The notes under the pieces were generated by a model. The model searched no databases and was not told where the DNA came from. It saw nothing but the letters and a program-made list of their open reading frames with translations. A stretch of DNA of 64,000 bases from Muscardinus avellanarius (Eukaryota > Chordata > Mammalia > Rodentia > Gliridae): NCBI GenBank assembly GCA_963383645.1, contig OY726564.1, positions 113,324,040 through 113,388,039 of the forward strand, given 5' to 3'. Shown piece by piece: positions 23,561 through 34,612 of this stretch. Made by a program: the position numbers and the translations under genes. Every line of letters begins with the position of its first letter. Position 1 is the stretch's first letter.

Positions 23561-23740
23561 GGGTTTACACATACCAGCCAGCGGTATCTCATTTAGTACT
23601 TCCCAAAACATGATGAAGCAGTTACTATTCTTTTGTCCTGCTACAGATTAGACACAGCGGTGGTAAGATTAACTTATTTGTTTATGGTCACAGAACTGCT
23701 TCCTGAGCTCTGATGAACCGTTACTCTGTTCCTTCTTGAC
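23560..23740 (+). mobile_element. MIR, second copy
   Basis: GCAGTTACTATTC, CAGATTAGACACAG and TATGGTCACAGAACTGCTTCC resemble the MIR region with the tri-base core for attached monomers. Confidence 0.55.
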
Positions 23741-23775
23741 CTAGTACTGATGTCAAGGTTGTACTCAGTGGTTTT

Positions 23776-23983
23776 TACTTTTGCAGCACTGGGGACTGAA
23801 CCCAGGGGTGTTCTACCCCTGAGCTACATCCCCAGCCCTACTTCATTTTTTATTTGGAAACAGGGTGTCACTGAGTTGCAGAGGAACTTGCCAAGTTGCT
23901 GAGGCTGGCCATGAGCCTGCAGTCCTCCCATCTCAGCCTCCCAAGGCCTGAGATTACAGGTGTGTGCCACCGGGACCAGCTCA
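23776..23983 (-). mobile_element. B1-dID SINE with target duplication
   Basis: Antisense, full length; CTCAGTG flanks both sides (about 23765 and 23980). Confidence 0.9.
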
Positions 23984-24565
23984 GTGTTGTTTTTTAAAAG
24001 GAAAGGGGAGAGAGAAGAAAGTCAAAGGATATATTTGGAAAAAAATCATTACATCTAATCAATAAATTGGCCATAATACTTTAACAATGAGAAATTAATC
24101 ATTTTGTAGTCTTTTAAAGACACAACTTACAAAAGAATCCTAGTATCCAAATTCAATTGCTCTGAAGACAAGTCCCATCCATGGTCAGCTCTCTGCTCTC
24201 AAAGACAGTTCCAACTTTCAGGTGGAGAGGGAGCCCTGTCCCCATGTGATCTGGCCTAAGCCAATCAGCATGTCTCATTCTTCAGCCACAGTGATTGGTT
24301 CCCAAATGAGCACGTGATCCAAGCTCGTCCAATGAAAGTAAGTTTTCTGACAGTCCTGAGGAAATGCTCTTTAAAGTCAGGATCTCCTGGGTGTGGGTGG
24401 TAGACATCGTGTAGTGCTTAGGGACCCCCAAAATGGAGCCCCAAATATGGAAAAGAACTAACTCGTTGTAACAGTTTGAGCATGTACTAAATAGTGCTGA
24501 ATTCCATCTCTCAAGTATTTAGTTAGGTAAATTAATAAAGTCCTTTTTTTCCAAAGGTCATTTTA

Positions 24566-24768
24566 GTTATATTGGTACTGGGGATTGAAACAGGGATTTT
24601 CTACCTCTGAGCTACCTCCCCAGCCCTTTTTTATTTTTTATTTTTTTGGAAATAGGGTCTTGCTAGGTTGCTGAAAGTTTCATGAACTTGCTGTGGTTGG
24701 TCCTGAACCATCGATCCTCCTGCCTCAGCCTCCCAAGACCTGGGATTATAGGCATGTGCCACCATGAT
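24566..24768 (-). mobile_element. B1-dID SINE
   Basis: Antisense; GGTACTGGGGATTGAAACAG ID half; ends ATGTGCCACCATG. Confidence 0.9.
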
Positions 24769-25390
24769 AAACTTAAATCTGAAAGAATCCTAACGGACTG
24801 GGAAGAAAAATGAGGGATTAAAAGTGGCTGACCCTGAAAGGTCCAGTGAGCTAAAGAAAGGGGGTGGAGTAAGAGTGTAGAGGAGCCCTCAGTATGAAGC
24901 TAGGAAGTCAGCAATCGAGTAACCCCTCCTGTCCTTTTAGAAACCACCACTTCAGCTCACTCTCACCACTTTTAACCCTGGACTAAAACCATGCATCCAC
25001 GGAGCCCAAAGAACTAGGGGCTTGGGAGGAAAACCGCAGGATGTTGGGATACATGGACAATTTTTTTAAAGCCCCGTAGGAGTTTCTAAGAAAATTAGCC
25101 TAGCTTTCTAAAACAATTTTTCAGGAAGGAAGCTGGGAAGAATGGTTTGATAGGAAAGACCTCTTTTGCTTGCAGCTCACAGTACGGAGGTTGATAACCT
25201 AATTACCTGGAGATCTGCAGGTTTGGAAAAGCCACGTTTTATATTCTCATTAGAGTTACAGCAGGCATGCACACAGATGGCACAGGGTGAGGCCGTGAGC
25301 CTGAGACTGAGAGGCACTAAGGGACCCGGGCTCGTGGGAGCATCGGCCATCCTCCGTGCCCAAGGAAAAAGTCTCGGTTAAACCATAGCA

Positions 25391-25542
25391 GATGAGCCAT
25401 GTACGGTGGTGCATGCCTGTAATCCTAGTACTTGGGAGGGCGAGACAGGAAGATCACAGGTTTGAAGACAGCCTCAGCAAGTTAATGAGACCCTCTGCAA
25501 CTTGGTGAAACCCTGTTTCAAAATAAATTAAAAAATAAGTAA
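25391..25542 (+). mobile_element. B1-dID SINE lacking its ID half
   Basis: Ends at the linker AAAATAAATTAAAAAATAAG, so only the B1 half remains. Confidence 0.8.
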
Positions 25543-26559
25543 CAAAATGTTTAGGTGCATTCTAAACATTTCTAGACAGAAAAAAATGAATGGGATTTAG
25601 ACTCAGAAGAGGAGTCTTACTTTCTTTAAATCCTTCTTAAACTTTTCAGAATGGTTGCTACACAGAAATCCCTTACAGCCAGGAGCGCAGGATGGATGGC
25701 CACTCACTGGGATCCTGAGCATCCTCCATTTTGACCAACCCAAGAAGCCGGCATCAGTTGGCAGGCCGGGCTCCCAGATCCCCTGGCTCTGCGCCTGGTG
25801 ACAGGCAAAACTGTTTCTCTACAGCCCTGAACCAACACTAGACACTCAGACTCATAAAGAAAACAACTTCAAGTCACTGTGGCCCATTCCTGCTAAAACT
25901 ACTAAAGACCCCTAAAAGAAAACTGTATTATAAGGAACATTATTAGATTTGATTCTCATAAATAAGATATTCTGATTCATAATCCCTTAGTTGCAAATTG
26001 AAAGTTTTTTTTTTAACAAATTTGGCAGCAAAACCTGACCCAGCATAAGAGGATTTATATCTTTCATTCAGTCGATGTGGTGTGACTATTCATTTGTTTC
26101 ACTGTGGAAATAGGATGTGTTTGGTTACAGCGTGCAGCTTCTGACCCCACAGGACTGTCTGGTAGTACATGACACGGGAAATGTCAAGTCCAAGTCATTC
26201 TGACCCTCAAGGCCTGTCTGGCCCCACACACATATATAACACACACATAATTCCGTTATCTTAGGTTGTAGACTTCCACAACGAATGAGCTTTGAAGTAG
26301 CCAGCAAAAGCCAGGTCACAGATGCAGGACTCACAGGACTGCAGCATCAGTCCTGTCCCCCGAAGCCGCTCCAAGCTGCCTTTTGGACCTGACGTGAAGC
26401 CAGCCCTGGACAGTGCACAACTGCCCTGCCTCTATGCAAGTTCTTCTCGTTAGAGATGCTTGTGACCTTGAGGAAACTTACAGGTAAACCCTTTGGCCCA
26501 TCCCAACCACAATTCAGGAACTGTGGGCATCAGAATAATCCACCATCACCGTGCATGTC

Positions 26560-26835
26560 TCCAAGTGTTTCACTGCGCTCATAACTTTTATGATTTCATT
26601 ACACTTAATGCTTGTTTCTTCTGGAAGCGCCAACGGCACCTGTCTGATCCTGGCTGTGAAATCCATTGTGTGCATTAATTCCGACTCTCAGAATCACCCT
26701 GCAGAGATACTCTCTCTTCTTCTTATCACACAAGTGGACAAACTTAGGCTTGACTGACCCAGAGCCTCCCAGCTCCTAAGCGGCAGAGTGGAAGTTGTCT
26801 AGGTCCAAAGCGTGCATTTCCCAGATCATAGGGCG
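26560..26835 (+). mobile_element. MIR
   Basis: GACTCTCAGAATCACCCTGCAGAGAT, CACAAGTGGACAAACTTAGGC and CCTAAGCGGCAGAGTGGAAG align in order with the MIR core. Confidence 0.65.
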
Positions 26836-27572
26836 AGTCGCGGACCCACGCTCGAATCTCACACTCGATTTGTGCAGAGTTGGAAGGATGGGTCCGCCTC
26901 CTCCAGGGTAAGAATGGGAACCTATTTACTCCTTCAAAATTCCCATGCTAGTCATTTGATAGCATCCTTGTAATTCTATGAAGTAAAGATATGCTACATG
27001 TTTTAGAAGAGTCAACCCTCCAGCCACATAAAATAGCAATCGCTGTAATTCTGCTTTTTGTTTTATTATTAATTAAATACAAATAATTGGAACTGGAGAG
27101 GCGTATCAGCAACCACAGCCAAATGAGATGTTGAATATTCACCCACCTTTTAGAAGCACCATCTACATTTTTGGAAAAACGTCATCACATAAGGGAAAGA
27201 GGAAGGCTTACGCTTCAAAAAAACAACACAGCACGGAAGGACAGAGGTGAAGATCATTAATGATTTAATATTTTAAGGCTCATTAAAATGAGAAAAATAC
27301 CCAAGCGCCCACGGTGTTAAGGGTTTATGAAGACAGTGCCGTAGAGTTTACTAGTTCATACCTTTCAGTCACAGCAAGTTATTAGCAGTGAAGGGATGGA
27401 CCCTCTGGAGAGAATTTTTATTTCAGTGACAGGGTGTTATGAACAAGACAGCCTAGGTTTCAAAAAACATTAGTAGCAGGCGCTAGTGGAGTTAATCAAG
27501 TTAAAGACAAACTGTGCCCTCGGGAAGCTAAATGAAAAAGCAACGGTAAAGCTTACAGAACTTAGCTCGTAC

Positions 27573-27602
27573 AATTTGCCTTGAAGGCGGAAGATTGGTT
27601 CC
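27573..27602 (-). CDS. DNM3: DNM3 exon 14, 30-nt alternative microexon
   Basis: Between a TTTCAG acceptor and a GTACGA donor lie exactly 30 nt encoding GTNLPPSRQI, the ten-residue insert that I know distinguishes long and short dynamin-3 isoforms just before the PH domain. Its length is a multiple of three, so inclusion and skipping both keep the frame. The acceptor region carries TTTGCTATTTCAG, with a TGC about 11 nt from the exon and a run of eight T further upstream. The donor ATT|GTACGA is weak. These are features of regulated neural microexons. Far too short for ORF callers, it was found by matching the peptide. Confidence 0.93.
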
Positions 27603-27625
27603 CTGAAATAGCAAAGAATTATATG
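27594..27625 (-). promoter_or_regulatory. DNM3: Microexon 14 splice-acceptor region with TGC motif
   Basis: On the minus strand the bases just before the microexon read CTTTGCTATTTCAG. A TGC shortly upstream of a 3' splice site is the hallmark recognised by the neural microexon regulator SRRM4 (nSR100). That this protein acts here is inference from the motif and from exon size. Confidence 0.5.
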
Positions 27626-28416
27626 CTTTAGTCCAGAAAAAAAAGTTTGTAAAATAAAATCTGTTATTACCTCTTCTCCTTTCAAAACAATGAAAAAAAT
27701 ATCTAGAGCAGAGGTCTCAATTTGTTTAATAATCTCACCTCTGAATTAAAAAAAAACTAAAAAATCATCATTGTTTTGACTTGAAAAGAAATAACAATGC
27801 AAATATTCATTATTACATAAAACACAAAAGAGCAAACCGTGAGAGTTAATACAATCTCTGCAGAGCGCTGTTAGTCAGAGACGGTCAGCCCCAAACAGAA
27901 GAACTCAAAAGATCGGATCTTCTTAGGAATTTACGTCTTCGTTTCCCAACAGGAATTTAGTGCGGCAGGGTTAACGTTAAGTCCAGCAACCGCCTTCTTT
28001 ACAAGCTGTCCCTTCACTGTTACCACGCTGTGCAAACGTGTGAACTAGTCAGCAGCACCAAGAAGCTCATGCAATTACGTACACCTTTGAACCTTGACCT
28101 GCGAGAGGTCCACGGTTAAGTTCCGGGTCACGCAAGCAGGCCAGGGAGGACAGGAGGAGGCGTGGTTGAAATGCAGAGCAAGCAGCAGCAAAGTTATTTC
28201 GAATCGGTCAATATGGCTAACTGCATCAAAGAGCCAAAAAAAAAAAAAAATGCCATTTGCTTTCCAAGCTTTAAAAGCAAAAGATAAATCAGAAGGCTGC
28301 ATTTCAAGCAAAATATGCACATGATTAATTTGCATGTAAAAAAAAAATAGTCAATCAAGCGATTCAGTTCCAGTTGTTCGGGCATGCACGTGCTGACGCT
28401 CTTATGCAGTTCCTAC
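27603..28416 (-). other. DNM3: DNM3 intron 13 (814 bp)
   Basis: A short intron between exon 13 and the microexon, free of SINEs. Minus-strand TGCATG hexamers occur at 28383-28388, near the exon 13 donor, and at 28068-28073, about 470 nt before the microexon. An A14 run is at about 28236-28249. The compactness and absence of repeats suggest regulatory constraint, which is inference. Confidence 0.85.
28383..28388 (-). promoter_or_regulatory. TGCATG hexamer downstream of exon 13
   Basis: TGCATG on the transcript strand, about 29 nt after the exon 13 donor. RBFOX proteins bind this hexamer and usually promote inclusion of the exon just upstream. One hexamer can occur by chance. Confidence 0.4.
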
Positions 28417-28468
28417 CTGATTTCCAATCGTGGTTTTCTTGTGAACCTGACTGCTCCTCTGCTGGGCA
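28417..28468 (-). CDS. DNM3: DNM3 exon 13 (linker between stalk and PH domain)
   Basis: This 52-bp exon completes Asn and encodes AQQRSSQVHKKTTIGNQ, roughly residues 499-515. It is the flexible segment before the PH domain. The acceptor is TTTTCTCAG|TGCC and the donor CAG|GTAGGA. Skipping this exon alone would shift the frame. A TGCATG hexamer (minus strand, 28388-28383) begins about 29 nt into the following intron, a typical place for an RBFOX-type splicing enhancer. The exon was recognised from the protein match together with both splice sites. Confidence 0.95.
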
Positions 28469-28779
28469 CTGAGAAAAGCAAAGGAAACAGGCGCTGAAGA
28501 CACTGGAAAGGAGGTTTTTGTAACAAGCAACAGATACTAAAATAAACACAGGCTTCTTTAACAAGTCAACTGTGGAGACAGAGCTGCTATCAAAAACCCA
28601 GGCCAGTGAATTCTGGAAGCAAAACCAAATCAGGGGGACTTCTATAGCAATCACCCATCGCCAATCAAAAGTATCATAACCGTACGCGGAAAGAGCTGCC
28701 TTAAATAACCTCATGAGCCGGTGCGTGTGGGACACCCACGTGAGCCGGTGTTCGCATGTGTGACATCCCACAGGTGTGA

Positions 28780-28900
28780 AAAACAGTTGTATTGAAACTG
28801 AATTGGCGCTTACTGAGTGTGTACCATGTTGTGAGCACTCAACAGCTATCTGTGACTTCATTCCCACAACTCCCCGAGGGTGCGGTCTGATGTAAAAGAA
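28780..28900 (+). mobile_element. MIR 5' part
   Basis: GCGCTTACTGAGTGTGTACCATG, GTGAGCACTCAACAGC and CATTCCCACAACTCCCCGAGGGTG match the MIR start. Confidence 0.7.
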
Positions 28901-29295
28901 GCTCCTTGGCCTTTCCAGAGCCACCTAGCTACTGAGCAGTGACCGCCGGCAGGGGGTTTTCACAGCCCAAACTCTTTGTGGTGTCATCGGATCTGGTTGC
29001 TTCAGGTTCTGCTCTATCCTGACAATTCCCTTAGTGGATCTCACTGTGGGCCTCTGGTCCTGATGCTGAGCCCCCATATTCTTGGCAACCCGATATCTCC
29101 ACATGGGTCTAACAGCCATCTCAGACTTCACGTGCAGAACTGAACTCCTGACATCCTCCCTCAAGCTGTTCCACCACAGTCCCTTTTCTTAATTAACAGA
29201 AAATCCATACCACGTCCCCAAGGGCTTAGGTCAAACTCTGTGAGTCTTCTTTCTCTCAGATCCCATATCCAATCATCAGTAAGCGTAGCTGGTGC

Positions 29296-29350
29296 TTCCT
29301 CCTCCTCCTCCTCCCTCCTCCTCCTCCTCCTCCTCCTCCTCCTCCTCCTC
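29296..29350. repeat. (TCC)n microsatellite
   Basis: About 18 CCT/TCC units with one interruption. Confidence 0.95.
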
Positions 29351-29367
29351 AATCCTCTTTCTTTCTT

Positions 29368-29568
29368 TTTGGTACTGGAGATTGAATCCAGGGCCATTCT
29401 ATCTCCAGGCTATACTTCCAGCCCCATTTTCTTTATTATCTTGAAAGAGGGTCTCACTAAGTTGCAGAGGGCCCCACAAAGTTGCTGAGGCTGGCCATAA
29501 ACCTGCGATCCTCCTGTCTCAGCCTCCCAAGTACTGAGATCACAGGCGGGCAGTAGCACACCTGGCTC
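29368..29568 (-). mobile_element. B1-dID SINE
   Basis: Antisense; TTGGTACTGGAGATTGAATC ID half; a (TCC)n tract lies next to its tail at 29296-29350. Confidence 0.9.
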
Positions 29569-29589
29569 TGGCTCTACCTTCATACAAGG

Positions 29590-30225
29590 CTTTAAAATCT
29601 AACCATCCTTTGATCACTTTCATGGCGACCACCTCTGCTTCAGCCACCGCCATCTCTCCCTTGGATTACAATCATCAGCTCCCTGGGCTCTGCTTCCGCA
29701 GCTGTCACCCTGGAGTCTACTCATGACTCCGAAGCCAGGGACCTTTATTCCTCTGCTCAAGTCCAAAGTCCTTGCGATGGCCTCCAGGTCCTGCTCAACA
29801 AACCCCACCCTGCCTCCCACCTCATTCACAGAGTCCCAGCCGCTCTCCAAGCTGCTGATTTTGGCCACCCAGCACACTCTCACCTCAGACCCTGTCGGCT
29901 TGCTGCCCTGAACATGCTCCCCTGTCATCTCCGTGGTTCCCAGCATCCCTTCCCGTCTCTGCCCAAATGTATCTTTTCGGTCCTACCTTGACCGTTCTAT
30001 TTATAAACATCTCCTTCCTTCCCCCCAGGACTTCCGCCCCATTTACCTATTCTATTTTTTTCTGTGACATTTTCCATCTTCAAACATACTGCACAGTGTA
30101 TTTCTTGTGCTTGTTGGACCCAATCCCTCCTCCATCAGATTCAAGTTCCTCTTGAGTAAGGTTTGAGTCTGTGGCTCCCTGCTATCACCCAGAGCCCACA
30201 AAGGTGCAAAAGACTTCCCCAGGAG
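29590..30225 (+). mobile_element. LINE-2 3' end
   Basis: CCTCTGCTCAAGTCCAAAGTCC, CTTGCTGCCCTGAACATGCTCC, CTGCCCAAATGTATC and the trailing GTCTGTGGCTCCCTGCTATCACCCAGAG follow the L2 consensus 3' region in order. An old, diverged element. Confidence 0.7.
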
Positions 30226-30335
30226 GTTGATGTCATTAGGCTCCCTATTTTATACATGAACACAGAGAGTTAAAAGCCAGATATGACTCTTCACGCCAAA
30301 CCCAAGAGCTTATGCATTTAAGGACTATGATATTT
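30225..30335 (+). mobile_element. MIR fragment
   Basis: CTATTTTATACATGAACACAGAGAG and a CAAACCCAAGAGC end match the MIR middle part. Confidence 0.5.
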
Positions 30336-31240
30336 TATCGACAGGATGAAGACTTTCTTTTGGCGGATCCATGGTCTACCTAAGGATAAAAGAAACAGCC
30401 CATTTTGGTTATCCTGGGAAGACTAGTAAAACTGAACCTTACTAAGCCCTCTTGTTGAAGAGTCAATAGTAGCTGTTTAGGAGAACACTGGAATGGTCCA
30501 ACCAGAGATGCGGTAGATTGAAGCCATCGGTCAAGAGTCTAAAGCAGTGGGGTGTGATGGTTCGGTAGCAAGACAGACATGCACAGCACCCTTAGAACAG
30601 CTGTTCAAAGTAGCAGTCTTTGACAATCTCCCAGATGTGCTGAAGCTGTTTCCCTTCCTGCACACTCTTGAAAAACCACACACTACAGCCAGAGGGGAGG
30701 TAGTGAAAGGTCACGAAATATTTGGTTGCTAGCGCTATGACTGCATGTGTGTTTTTGCTTTGTACTTTCTAATTTCCTAATTTCTGCTTCTTTCCTTGTC
30801 TCTTAGTGTTCATGAAATCCATCCCTCCGAGTAACTGAAATCTGCAGTATTTTAGGATCCTGTAGGTGAGGGTTTCTGTGTGTCTGCAGACTGCGTCTGA
30901 CCGCCACCACGCCAGGTGCCCTGGTCTAGACCACACTCTGCCGGTGCTTCCGGTCTCTTCCGTACTCCGTCTCCACTGTTCCTCTCCAGCCCTTCAGGCT
31001 TTCCTCTCCTCCAGGAATAATTGAGAACGCGATTTTCATGATGGGGTCCTGCCTTCTTCGTGGGTCGTCACCTATTCCTAGCACCACAACTGAGTCTTAG
31101 GGCCTAAGGACAAAGCTTTGAGAAAGCTCTGATTGCTGGTGACGGCTGCACGATGATGCCAGACCCACGGGCGTTTCTTTTGGACAAGTCATTGAAACCC
31201 CTAAGCTTGTGTGTAGGTCCCCTTAAAATCACGTCAGAGA

Positions 31241-31478
31241 GCCGGGCGTGGTGGGCACGCTTGTAATCCCAGCATTCGGGAGGCTGAGACAAGAGGATTA
31301 CGGTTCACGGACAGCCTCAGCTAGTGAGGCCCTTTGCAACTCAGTGAGACCCTGTTTCAAAATAAAGAATTAAAAATAGGGCAGGAGTGTAGTTCGGAGG
31401 TCGAACTACACCCCTGTGGGTTCCATCCCACCTGTGGGTTCCATCCACAGTACCGCAAAAAAAAAAAAAAAAAAAAAT
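31241..31478 (+). mobile_element. B1-dID SINE with local duplication and palindrome
   Basis: GCCGGGCGTGGTGGGCACGC head. The ID half contains a perfect inverted repeat (31387-31411, arms GTGTAGTTCG/CGAACTACAC) and a tandem repeat of CCTGTGGGTTCCATCC. A20-type tail. Confidence 0.9.
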
Positions 31479-33485
31479 GACATCAGAGAAAGGAGCTGTA
31501 AAGGAAGTCAAAGGCAGAGAGAATGCTGGTGGCTCTGTGTGCTGCCTGAGGCCCGGGTTCACCTAAGTGGACCTCAGTTGATTCTCAACTTTCATAGGAA
31601 TCACAAGAGAGCGGTGTGGTATAAGAATAGAAGCCATTGTGTGTTAGGGAAACATTAAAGAAAAATGAATGAGGGGAAGACTGCTTGCTCTTGAATTCAG
31701 TGGCAAGGTTCACGTCTACCGCCTTTGGTAAAATGGCCACAGAGGCATTCCAGAGGATCAGGAAAGAACATAATGAACGCTGCACCCCACAGAATTTCCA
31801 TGGTGCTCATATAACAAGAACTGAAATATGCATGCCATATCGTTCTGACTGTGAGAAAACAGGTGTTGAGACCTATTCAGCAGACTGAAAAATGCACAGA
31901 CCTCGGTCTGCTGCTCATGGCATAGAGATAAGACTGTAATGGCCGGTGTCTGGAGCCCCTCTTTCTCTTAATCCACCGGGCTGCATACCTCTCAGTAACT
32001 CAGGAGACAAATTGAGTCATGGATGAAATGAAGGCAAGTGCAGGAACCTGAAATCCCACTTGCCAAGGCATTCGGCTAATAAGCTTTGTCCTTCTGCTCA
32101 AAGAGCACGTTGCTGACATTGACAGGAAGTGAAGGAAGGAACGCATCCTTTCTTAAAGAGCTAAAACCAGTTATTTTTGTAAGGAAATATAATTTTTTTC
32201 AATAGGCAAAGATGACCAATTAAAACCTGTGAGTCACTAAGAAAGTTGGTGTTTTCTTCTGAAATGACTATACTGTAGTCAAAAGACCAAGTGTTGAAGT
32301 CAGGAAATTCCAGAGCAAGCCCACAGCGGACGTCCCTTGGACACATTCCACATGGTACATTTTTACGGTCCGTGTCTAACAAACAACTGGAGATAGAAAA
32401 GTTCCACATATTCAACCTGGTGGAATAAATTCTGTAGTAGAAATAATTTTGAGATATCCTAAACACTGTTCTGAGGCTAACTGTCCTATTAATCTAATTT
32501 TAGAAATTTGTTTTTCTTCCTAAACACTTTAGAACGAAAAGTAATCCCCATTGAAAAACAATTAAAATCTATGTATAACACAGCCCTACAACTCTGAGTG
32601 TGACCCCTCTCGTTTGGCGATTCTTTAAAAATCGCATGAAACAAATGGTTATTTTTCTCAACCCCAGACTTTAATTTTCTATCTTTGGAACTTAAAAATA
32701 CTTACATAATTGTCTTCAAATATGGCTTGACTTTTCTTCCTCGATGGAAACAGCATTCCTGCCAACTTTAAAATTTATAGCTACGACCATATTTTTTTAA
32801 TTTTTAAAAAGCACAGAAAATACCGCAACCCCTCAAAGTGATTTTGAAATGAACATTTCTTCATCTTCGTAATTATCCCTCATCACCCTGAAAGGCACGC
32901 CCACTCAGCATACGAATGGAAAGAACATTTACCTCTGAGCCTAGTGCAAAACACTGTCCTTGACTGTGGTCCTGGGGGGAGAGGCAAGGGGGTAAAGAGA
33001 GGCCGGATTTGGGCAGCATGTGCTGTGGGGCTGCGTGGAGATGTCACACTGGACCCCAGGGATAGGTATGCATGATGCACGTTAATAAAAAATAAAAGTA
33101 AAGCAAAACATTACCTTTGGAGATATTGATAGGAACAAAATATAATGATTTCAGTGGCAATCATTTTAAGTCATAAATTACATTACAAAGTAAAATGGTG
33201 CCTCTAAAAATTAAATTCATGTGTGTGGAAAAACAGCTAGAGACAGACATTCCCTCTTACAGACTATACCATGGTTTTATATAGAATGTCCACGTAACTT
33301 CATTAATTTGTTTTTGTGGCAATCTTAAAAGGTCTACTAGTCAGGGAATGTTGATTATTCCATTCAATAGATCAGTAAACTGAGATACAGAAAGGCTAAA
33401 TGCTGGGGGTGGCGGGAGACCACTGTAGCCCAGACCAATCTTTTTTATATTATTATTATTATAATTATTATTATTATTACTTTAT

Positions 33486-33678
33486 ATGAGGGTATGAACC
33501 CAGGGGCCTTCTACACCAAGTTATACTCTTAGCCCTTTTTACTGTTATGTTTGAAACCGGTTCTTGCTAGGTTGCTGAGCGGCTCTCTAAGTTGCTGAAG
33601 CTGGTCTCGAACCTGAAACCTTTCTGCTTCATCCTCTCAAGGACTTCAATTATAAGTATGTTCCACCACACCCTGCCA
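33486..33678 (-). mobile_element. B1-dID SINE with target duplication
   Basis: Antisense. CCAGACCAATC is repeated at about 33431 and 33677, bracketing the SINE together with its (ATT)n tail. Confidence 0.88.
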
Positions 33679-33705
33679 GACCAATCCTTTAAAAGAAGGT
33701 TTAGA

Positions 33706-33906
33706 GCCGGGCGTGGTGGCGTAAGCTTGTGATCCCAGCACTCGGGAGGCAGAGACAAAAGGATCGCGGCTCGTGGACAGCCTCAGCTACTTAGTGAGGC
33801 CCTCCACAACTCAGTGAGACCCTTTTTCAAAATAAAGAATAAAAAATAGGGCTGGGGTATAGCTTGGAGGTAGAATGCCCCGGGTTCCATCCTCAGACCC
33901 GCAAAA

Positions 33907-33941
<35 letters not shown>

Positions 33942-33945
33942 ATGT
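33706..33945 (+). mobile_element. B1-dID SINE with (AAAT)n tail
   Basis: GCCGGGCGTGGTGGCGTAAG head; the tail has expanded to about ten AAAT units. Confidence 0.9.
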
Positions 33946-34195
33946 TTAGGTGAGGGAGAAATGTGCAAAGTTGCTGGGTTCCTAGAGGAGTTAACTGCTT
34001 CTGCTTTTCTTTCCAGCATTAGAAAGGTTTCCAATCTCTCTTGCTGCTGGAAAGGCTGGGGGGAGTCGCCTGGATTATAGAGATGCCATGTTAAAACACC
34101 GAGTGTTGCGCGCATGCATGGGCGCCTCCCTTAGGATCTCATTATGGTATGAAATGACACTGCACCAATAAGTCTGTTTAAAAAAATACTGTGTT

Positions 34196-34388
34196 TTGGC
34201 GCACGCTTGTCATCCCAGCATTCGGGAGGCTGAGACAGGAGAATCGTGGTTCGCGGCCGGCCTCAGCTACTTAGTGAGGCCCTCTGCAACTCAGTGAGAC
34301 TATTTTTCAAAAATAAAGAATAAAACATAGGGCCGGGGGTGGAGCTCAGAGGTAGAATGTGTCTGAGTTCCATCCCCAGTATTGCAAA
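34196..34388 (+). mobile_element. B1-dID SINE, slight 5' truncation
   Basis: TTTTGGCGCACGCTTGTCAT start to GAGTTCCATCCCCAGTATTG tail. Confidence 0.9.
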
Positions 34389-34519
34389 AATAAAACGAAA
34401 GTATTACAGTCAAAAAAATCGCATGCTTTTGAAATCCTAGAAATCAATATAATAATGTGATGAAACAGCTTTTGGAGAAAAAAATATCAAAATTTCCTGG
34501 GGAAGAAATAAACAGCTAT

Positions 34520-34612
34520 CTTGAGAGGAGGAGAGAAGAGAGGAGAGGAGACAGGAGAGGACAGAACGGGAGAGGAGAAGAAGAAATAGAAAAGAAAAAG
34601 AAAGAAAAGGTA
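34520..34612. repeat. Polypurine tract
   Basis: GAGGAGGAGAGAAGAGAGG followed by GAAAAGAAAA-type sequence, almost free of pyrimidines. Confidence 0.85.

Larger units (their letters stand above)
1..27572 (-). other. DNM3: DNM3 intron 14, 5' part (27.6 kb in window)
   Basis: No further DNM3 exon was recognised from the microexon donor to position 1; the PH-domain exon (starting about VIRKGWLT) must lie beyond. Unique stretches with nothing recognisable include 1795-2235, 2440-3290, 5840-6385, 9085-9735, 10660-11330, 11645-12240, 12700-13830, 14055-15450, 21405-21945, 24770-25385 and 25545-26550. 24150-24440 has CCAAT/ATTGG motifs and may be an ancient repeat that I could not assign. Confidence 0.75.

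Noticed and set aside
1..27500. PH-domain exon of DNM3 after the microexon
   Set aside because: No stretch encoding the expected KGWLTI or WYKDDE motifs was seen on the minus strand, so it is taken to lie outside the window.
1..27572. miR-199a-2, miR-214 and the DNM3OS host transcript
   Set aside because: These lie antisense in a DNM3 intron in other mammals. I looked for their mature sequences on both strands and found none. They probably lie further into intron 14, before position 1.
28364..28924. Open frame of 186 codons on the minus strand
   Set aside because: It overlaps DNM3 exon 13 but in a different frame from the one that continues exons 12 and 14. The real coding part is only 28468-28417.
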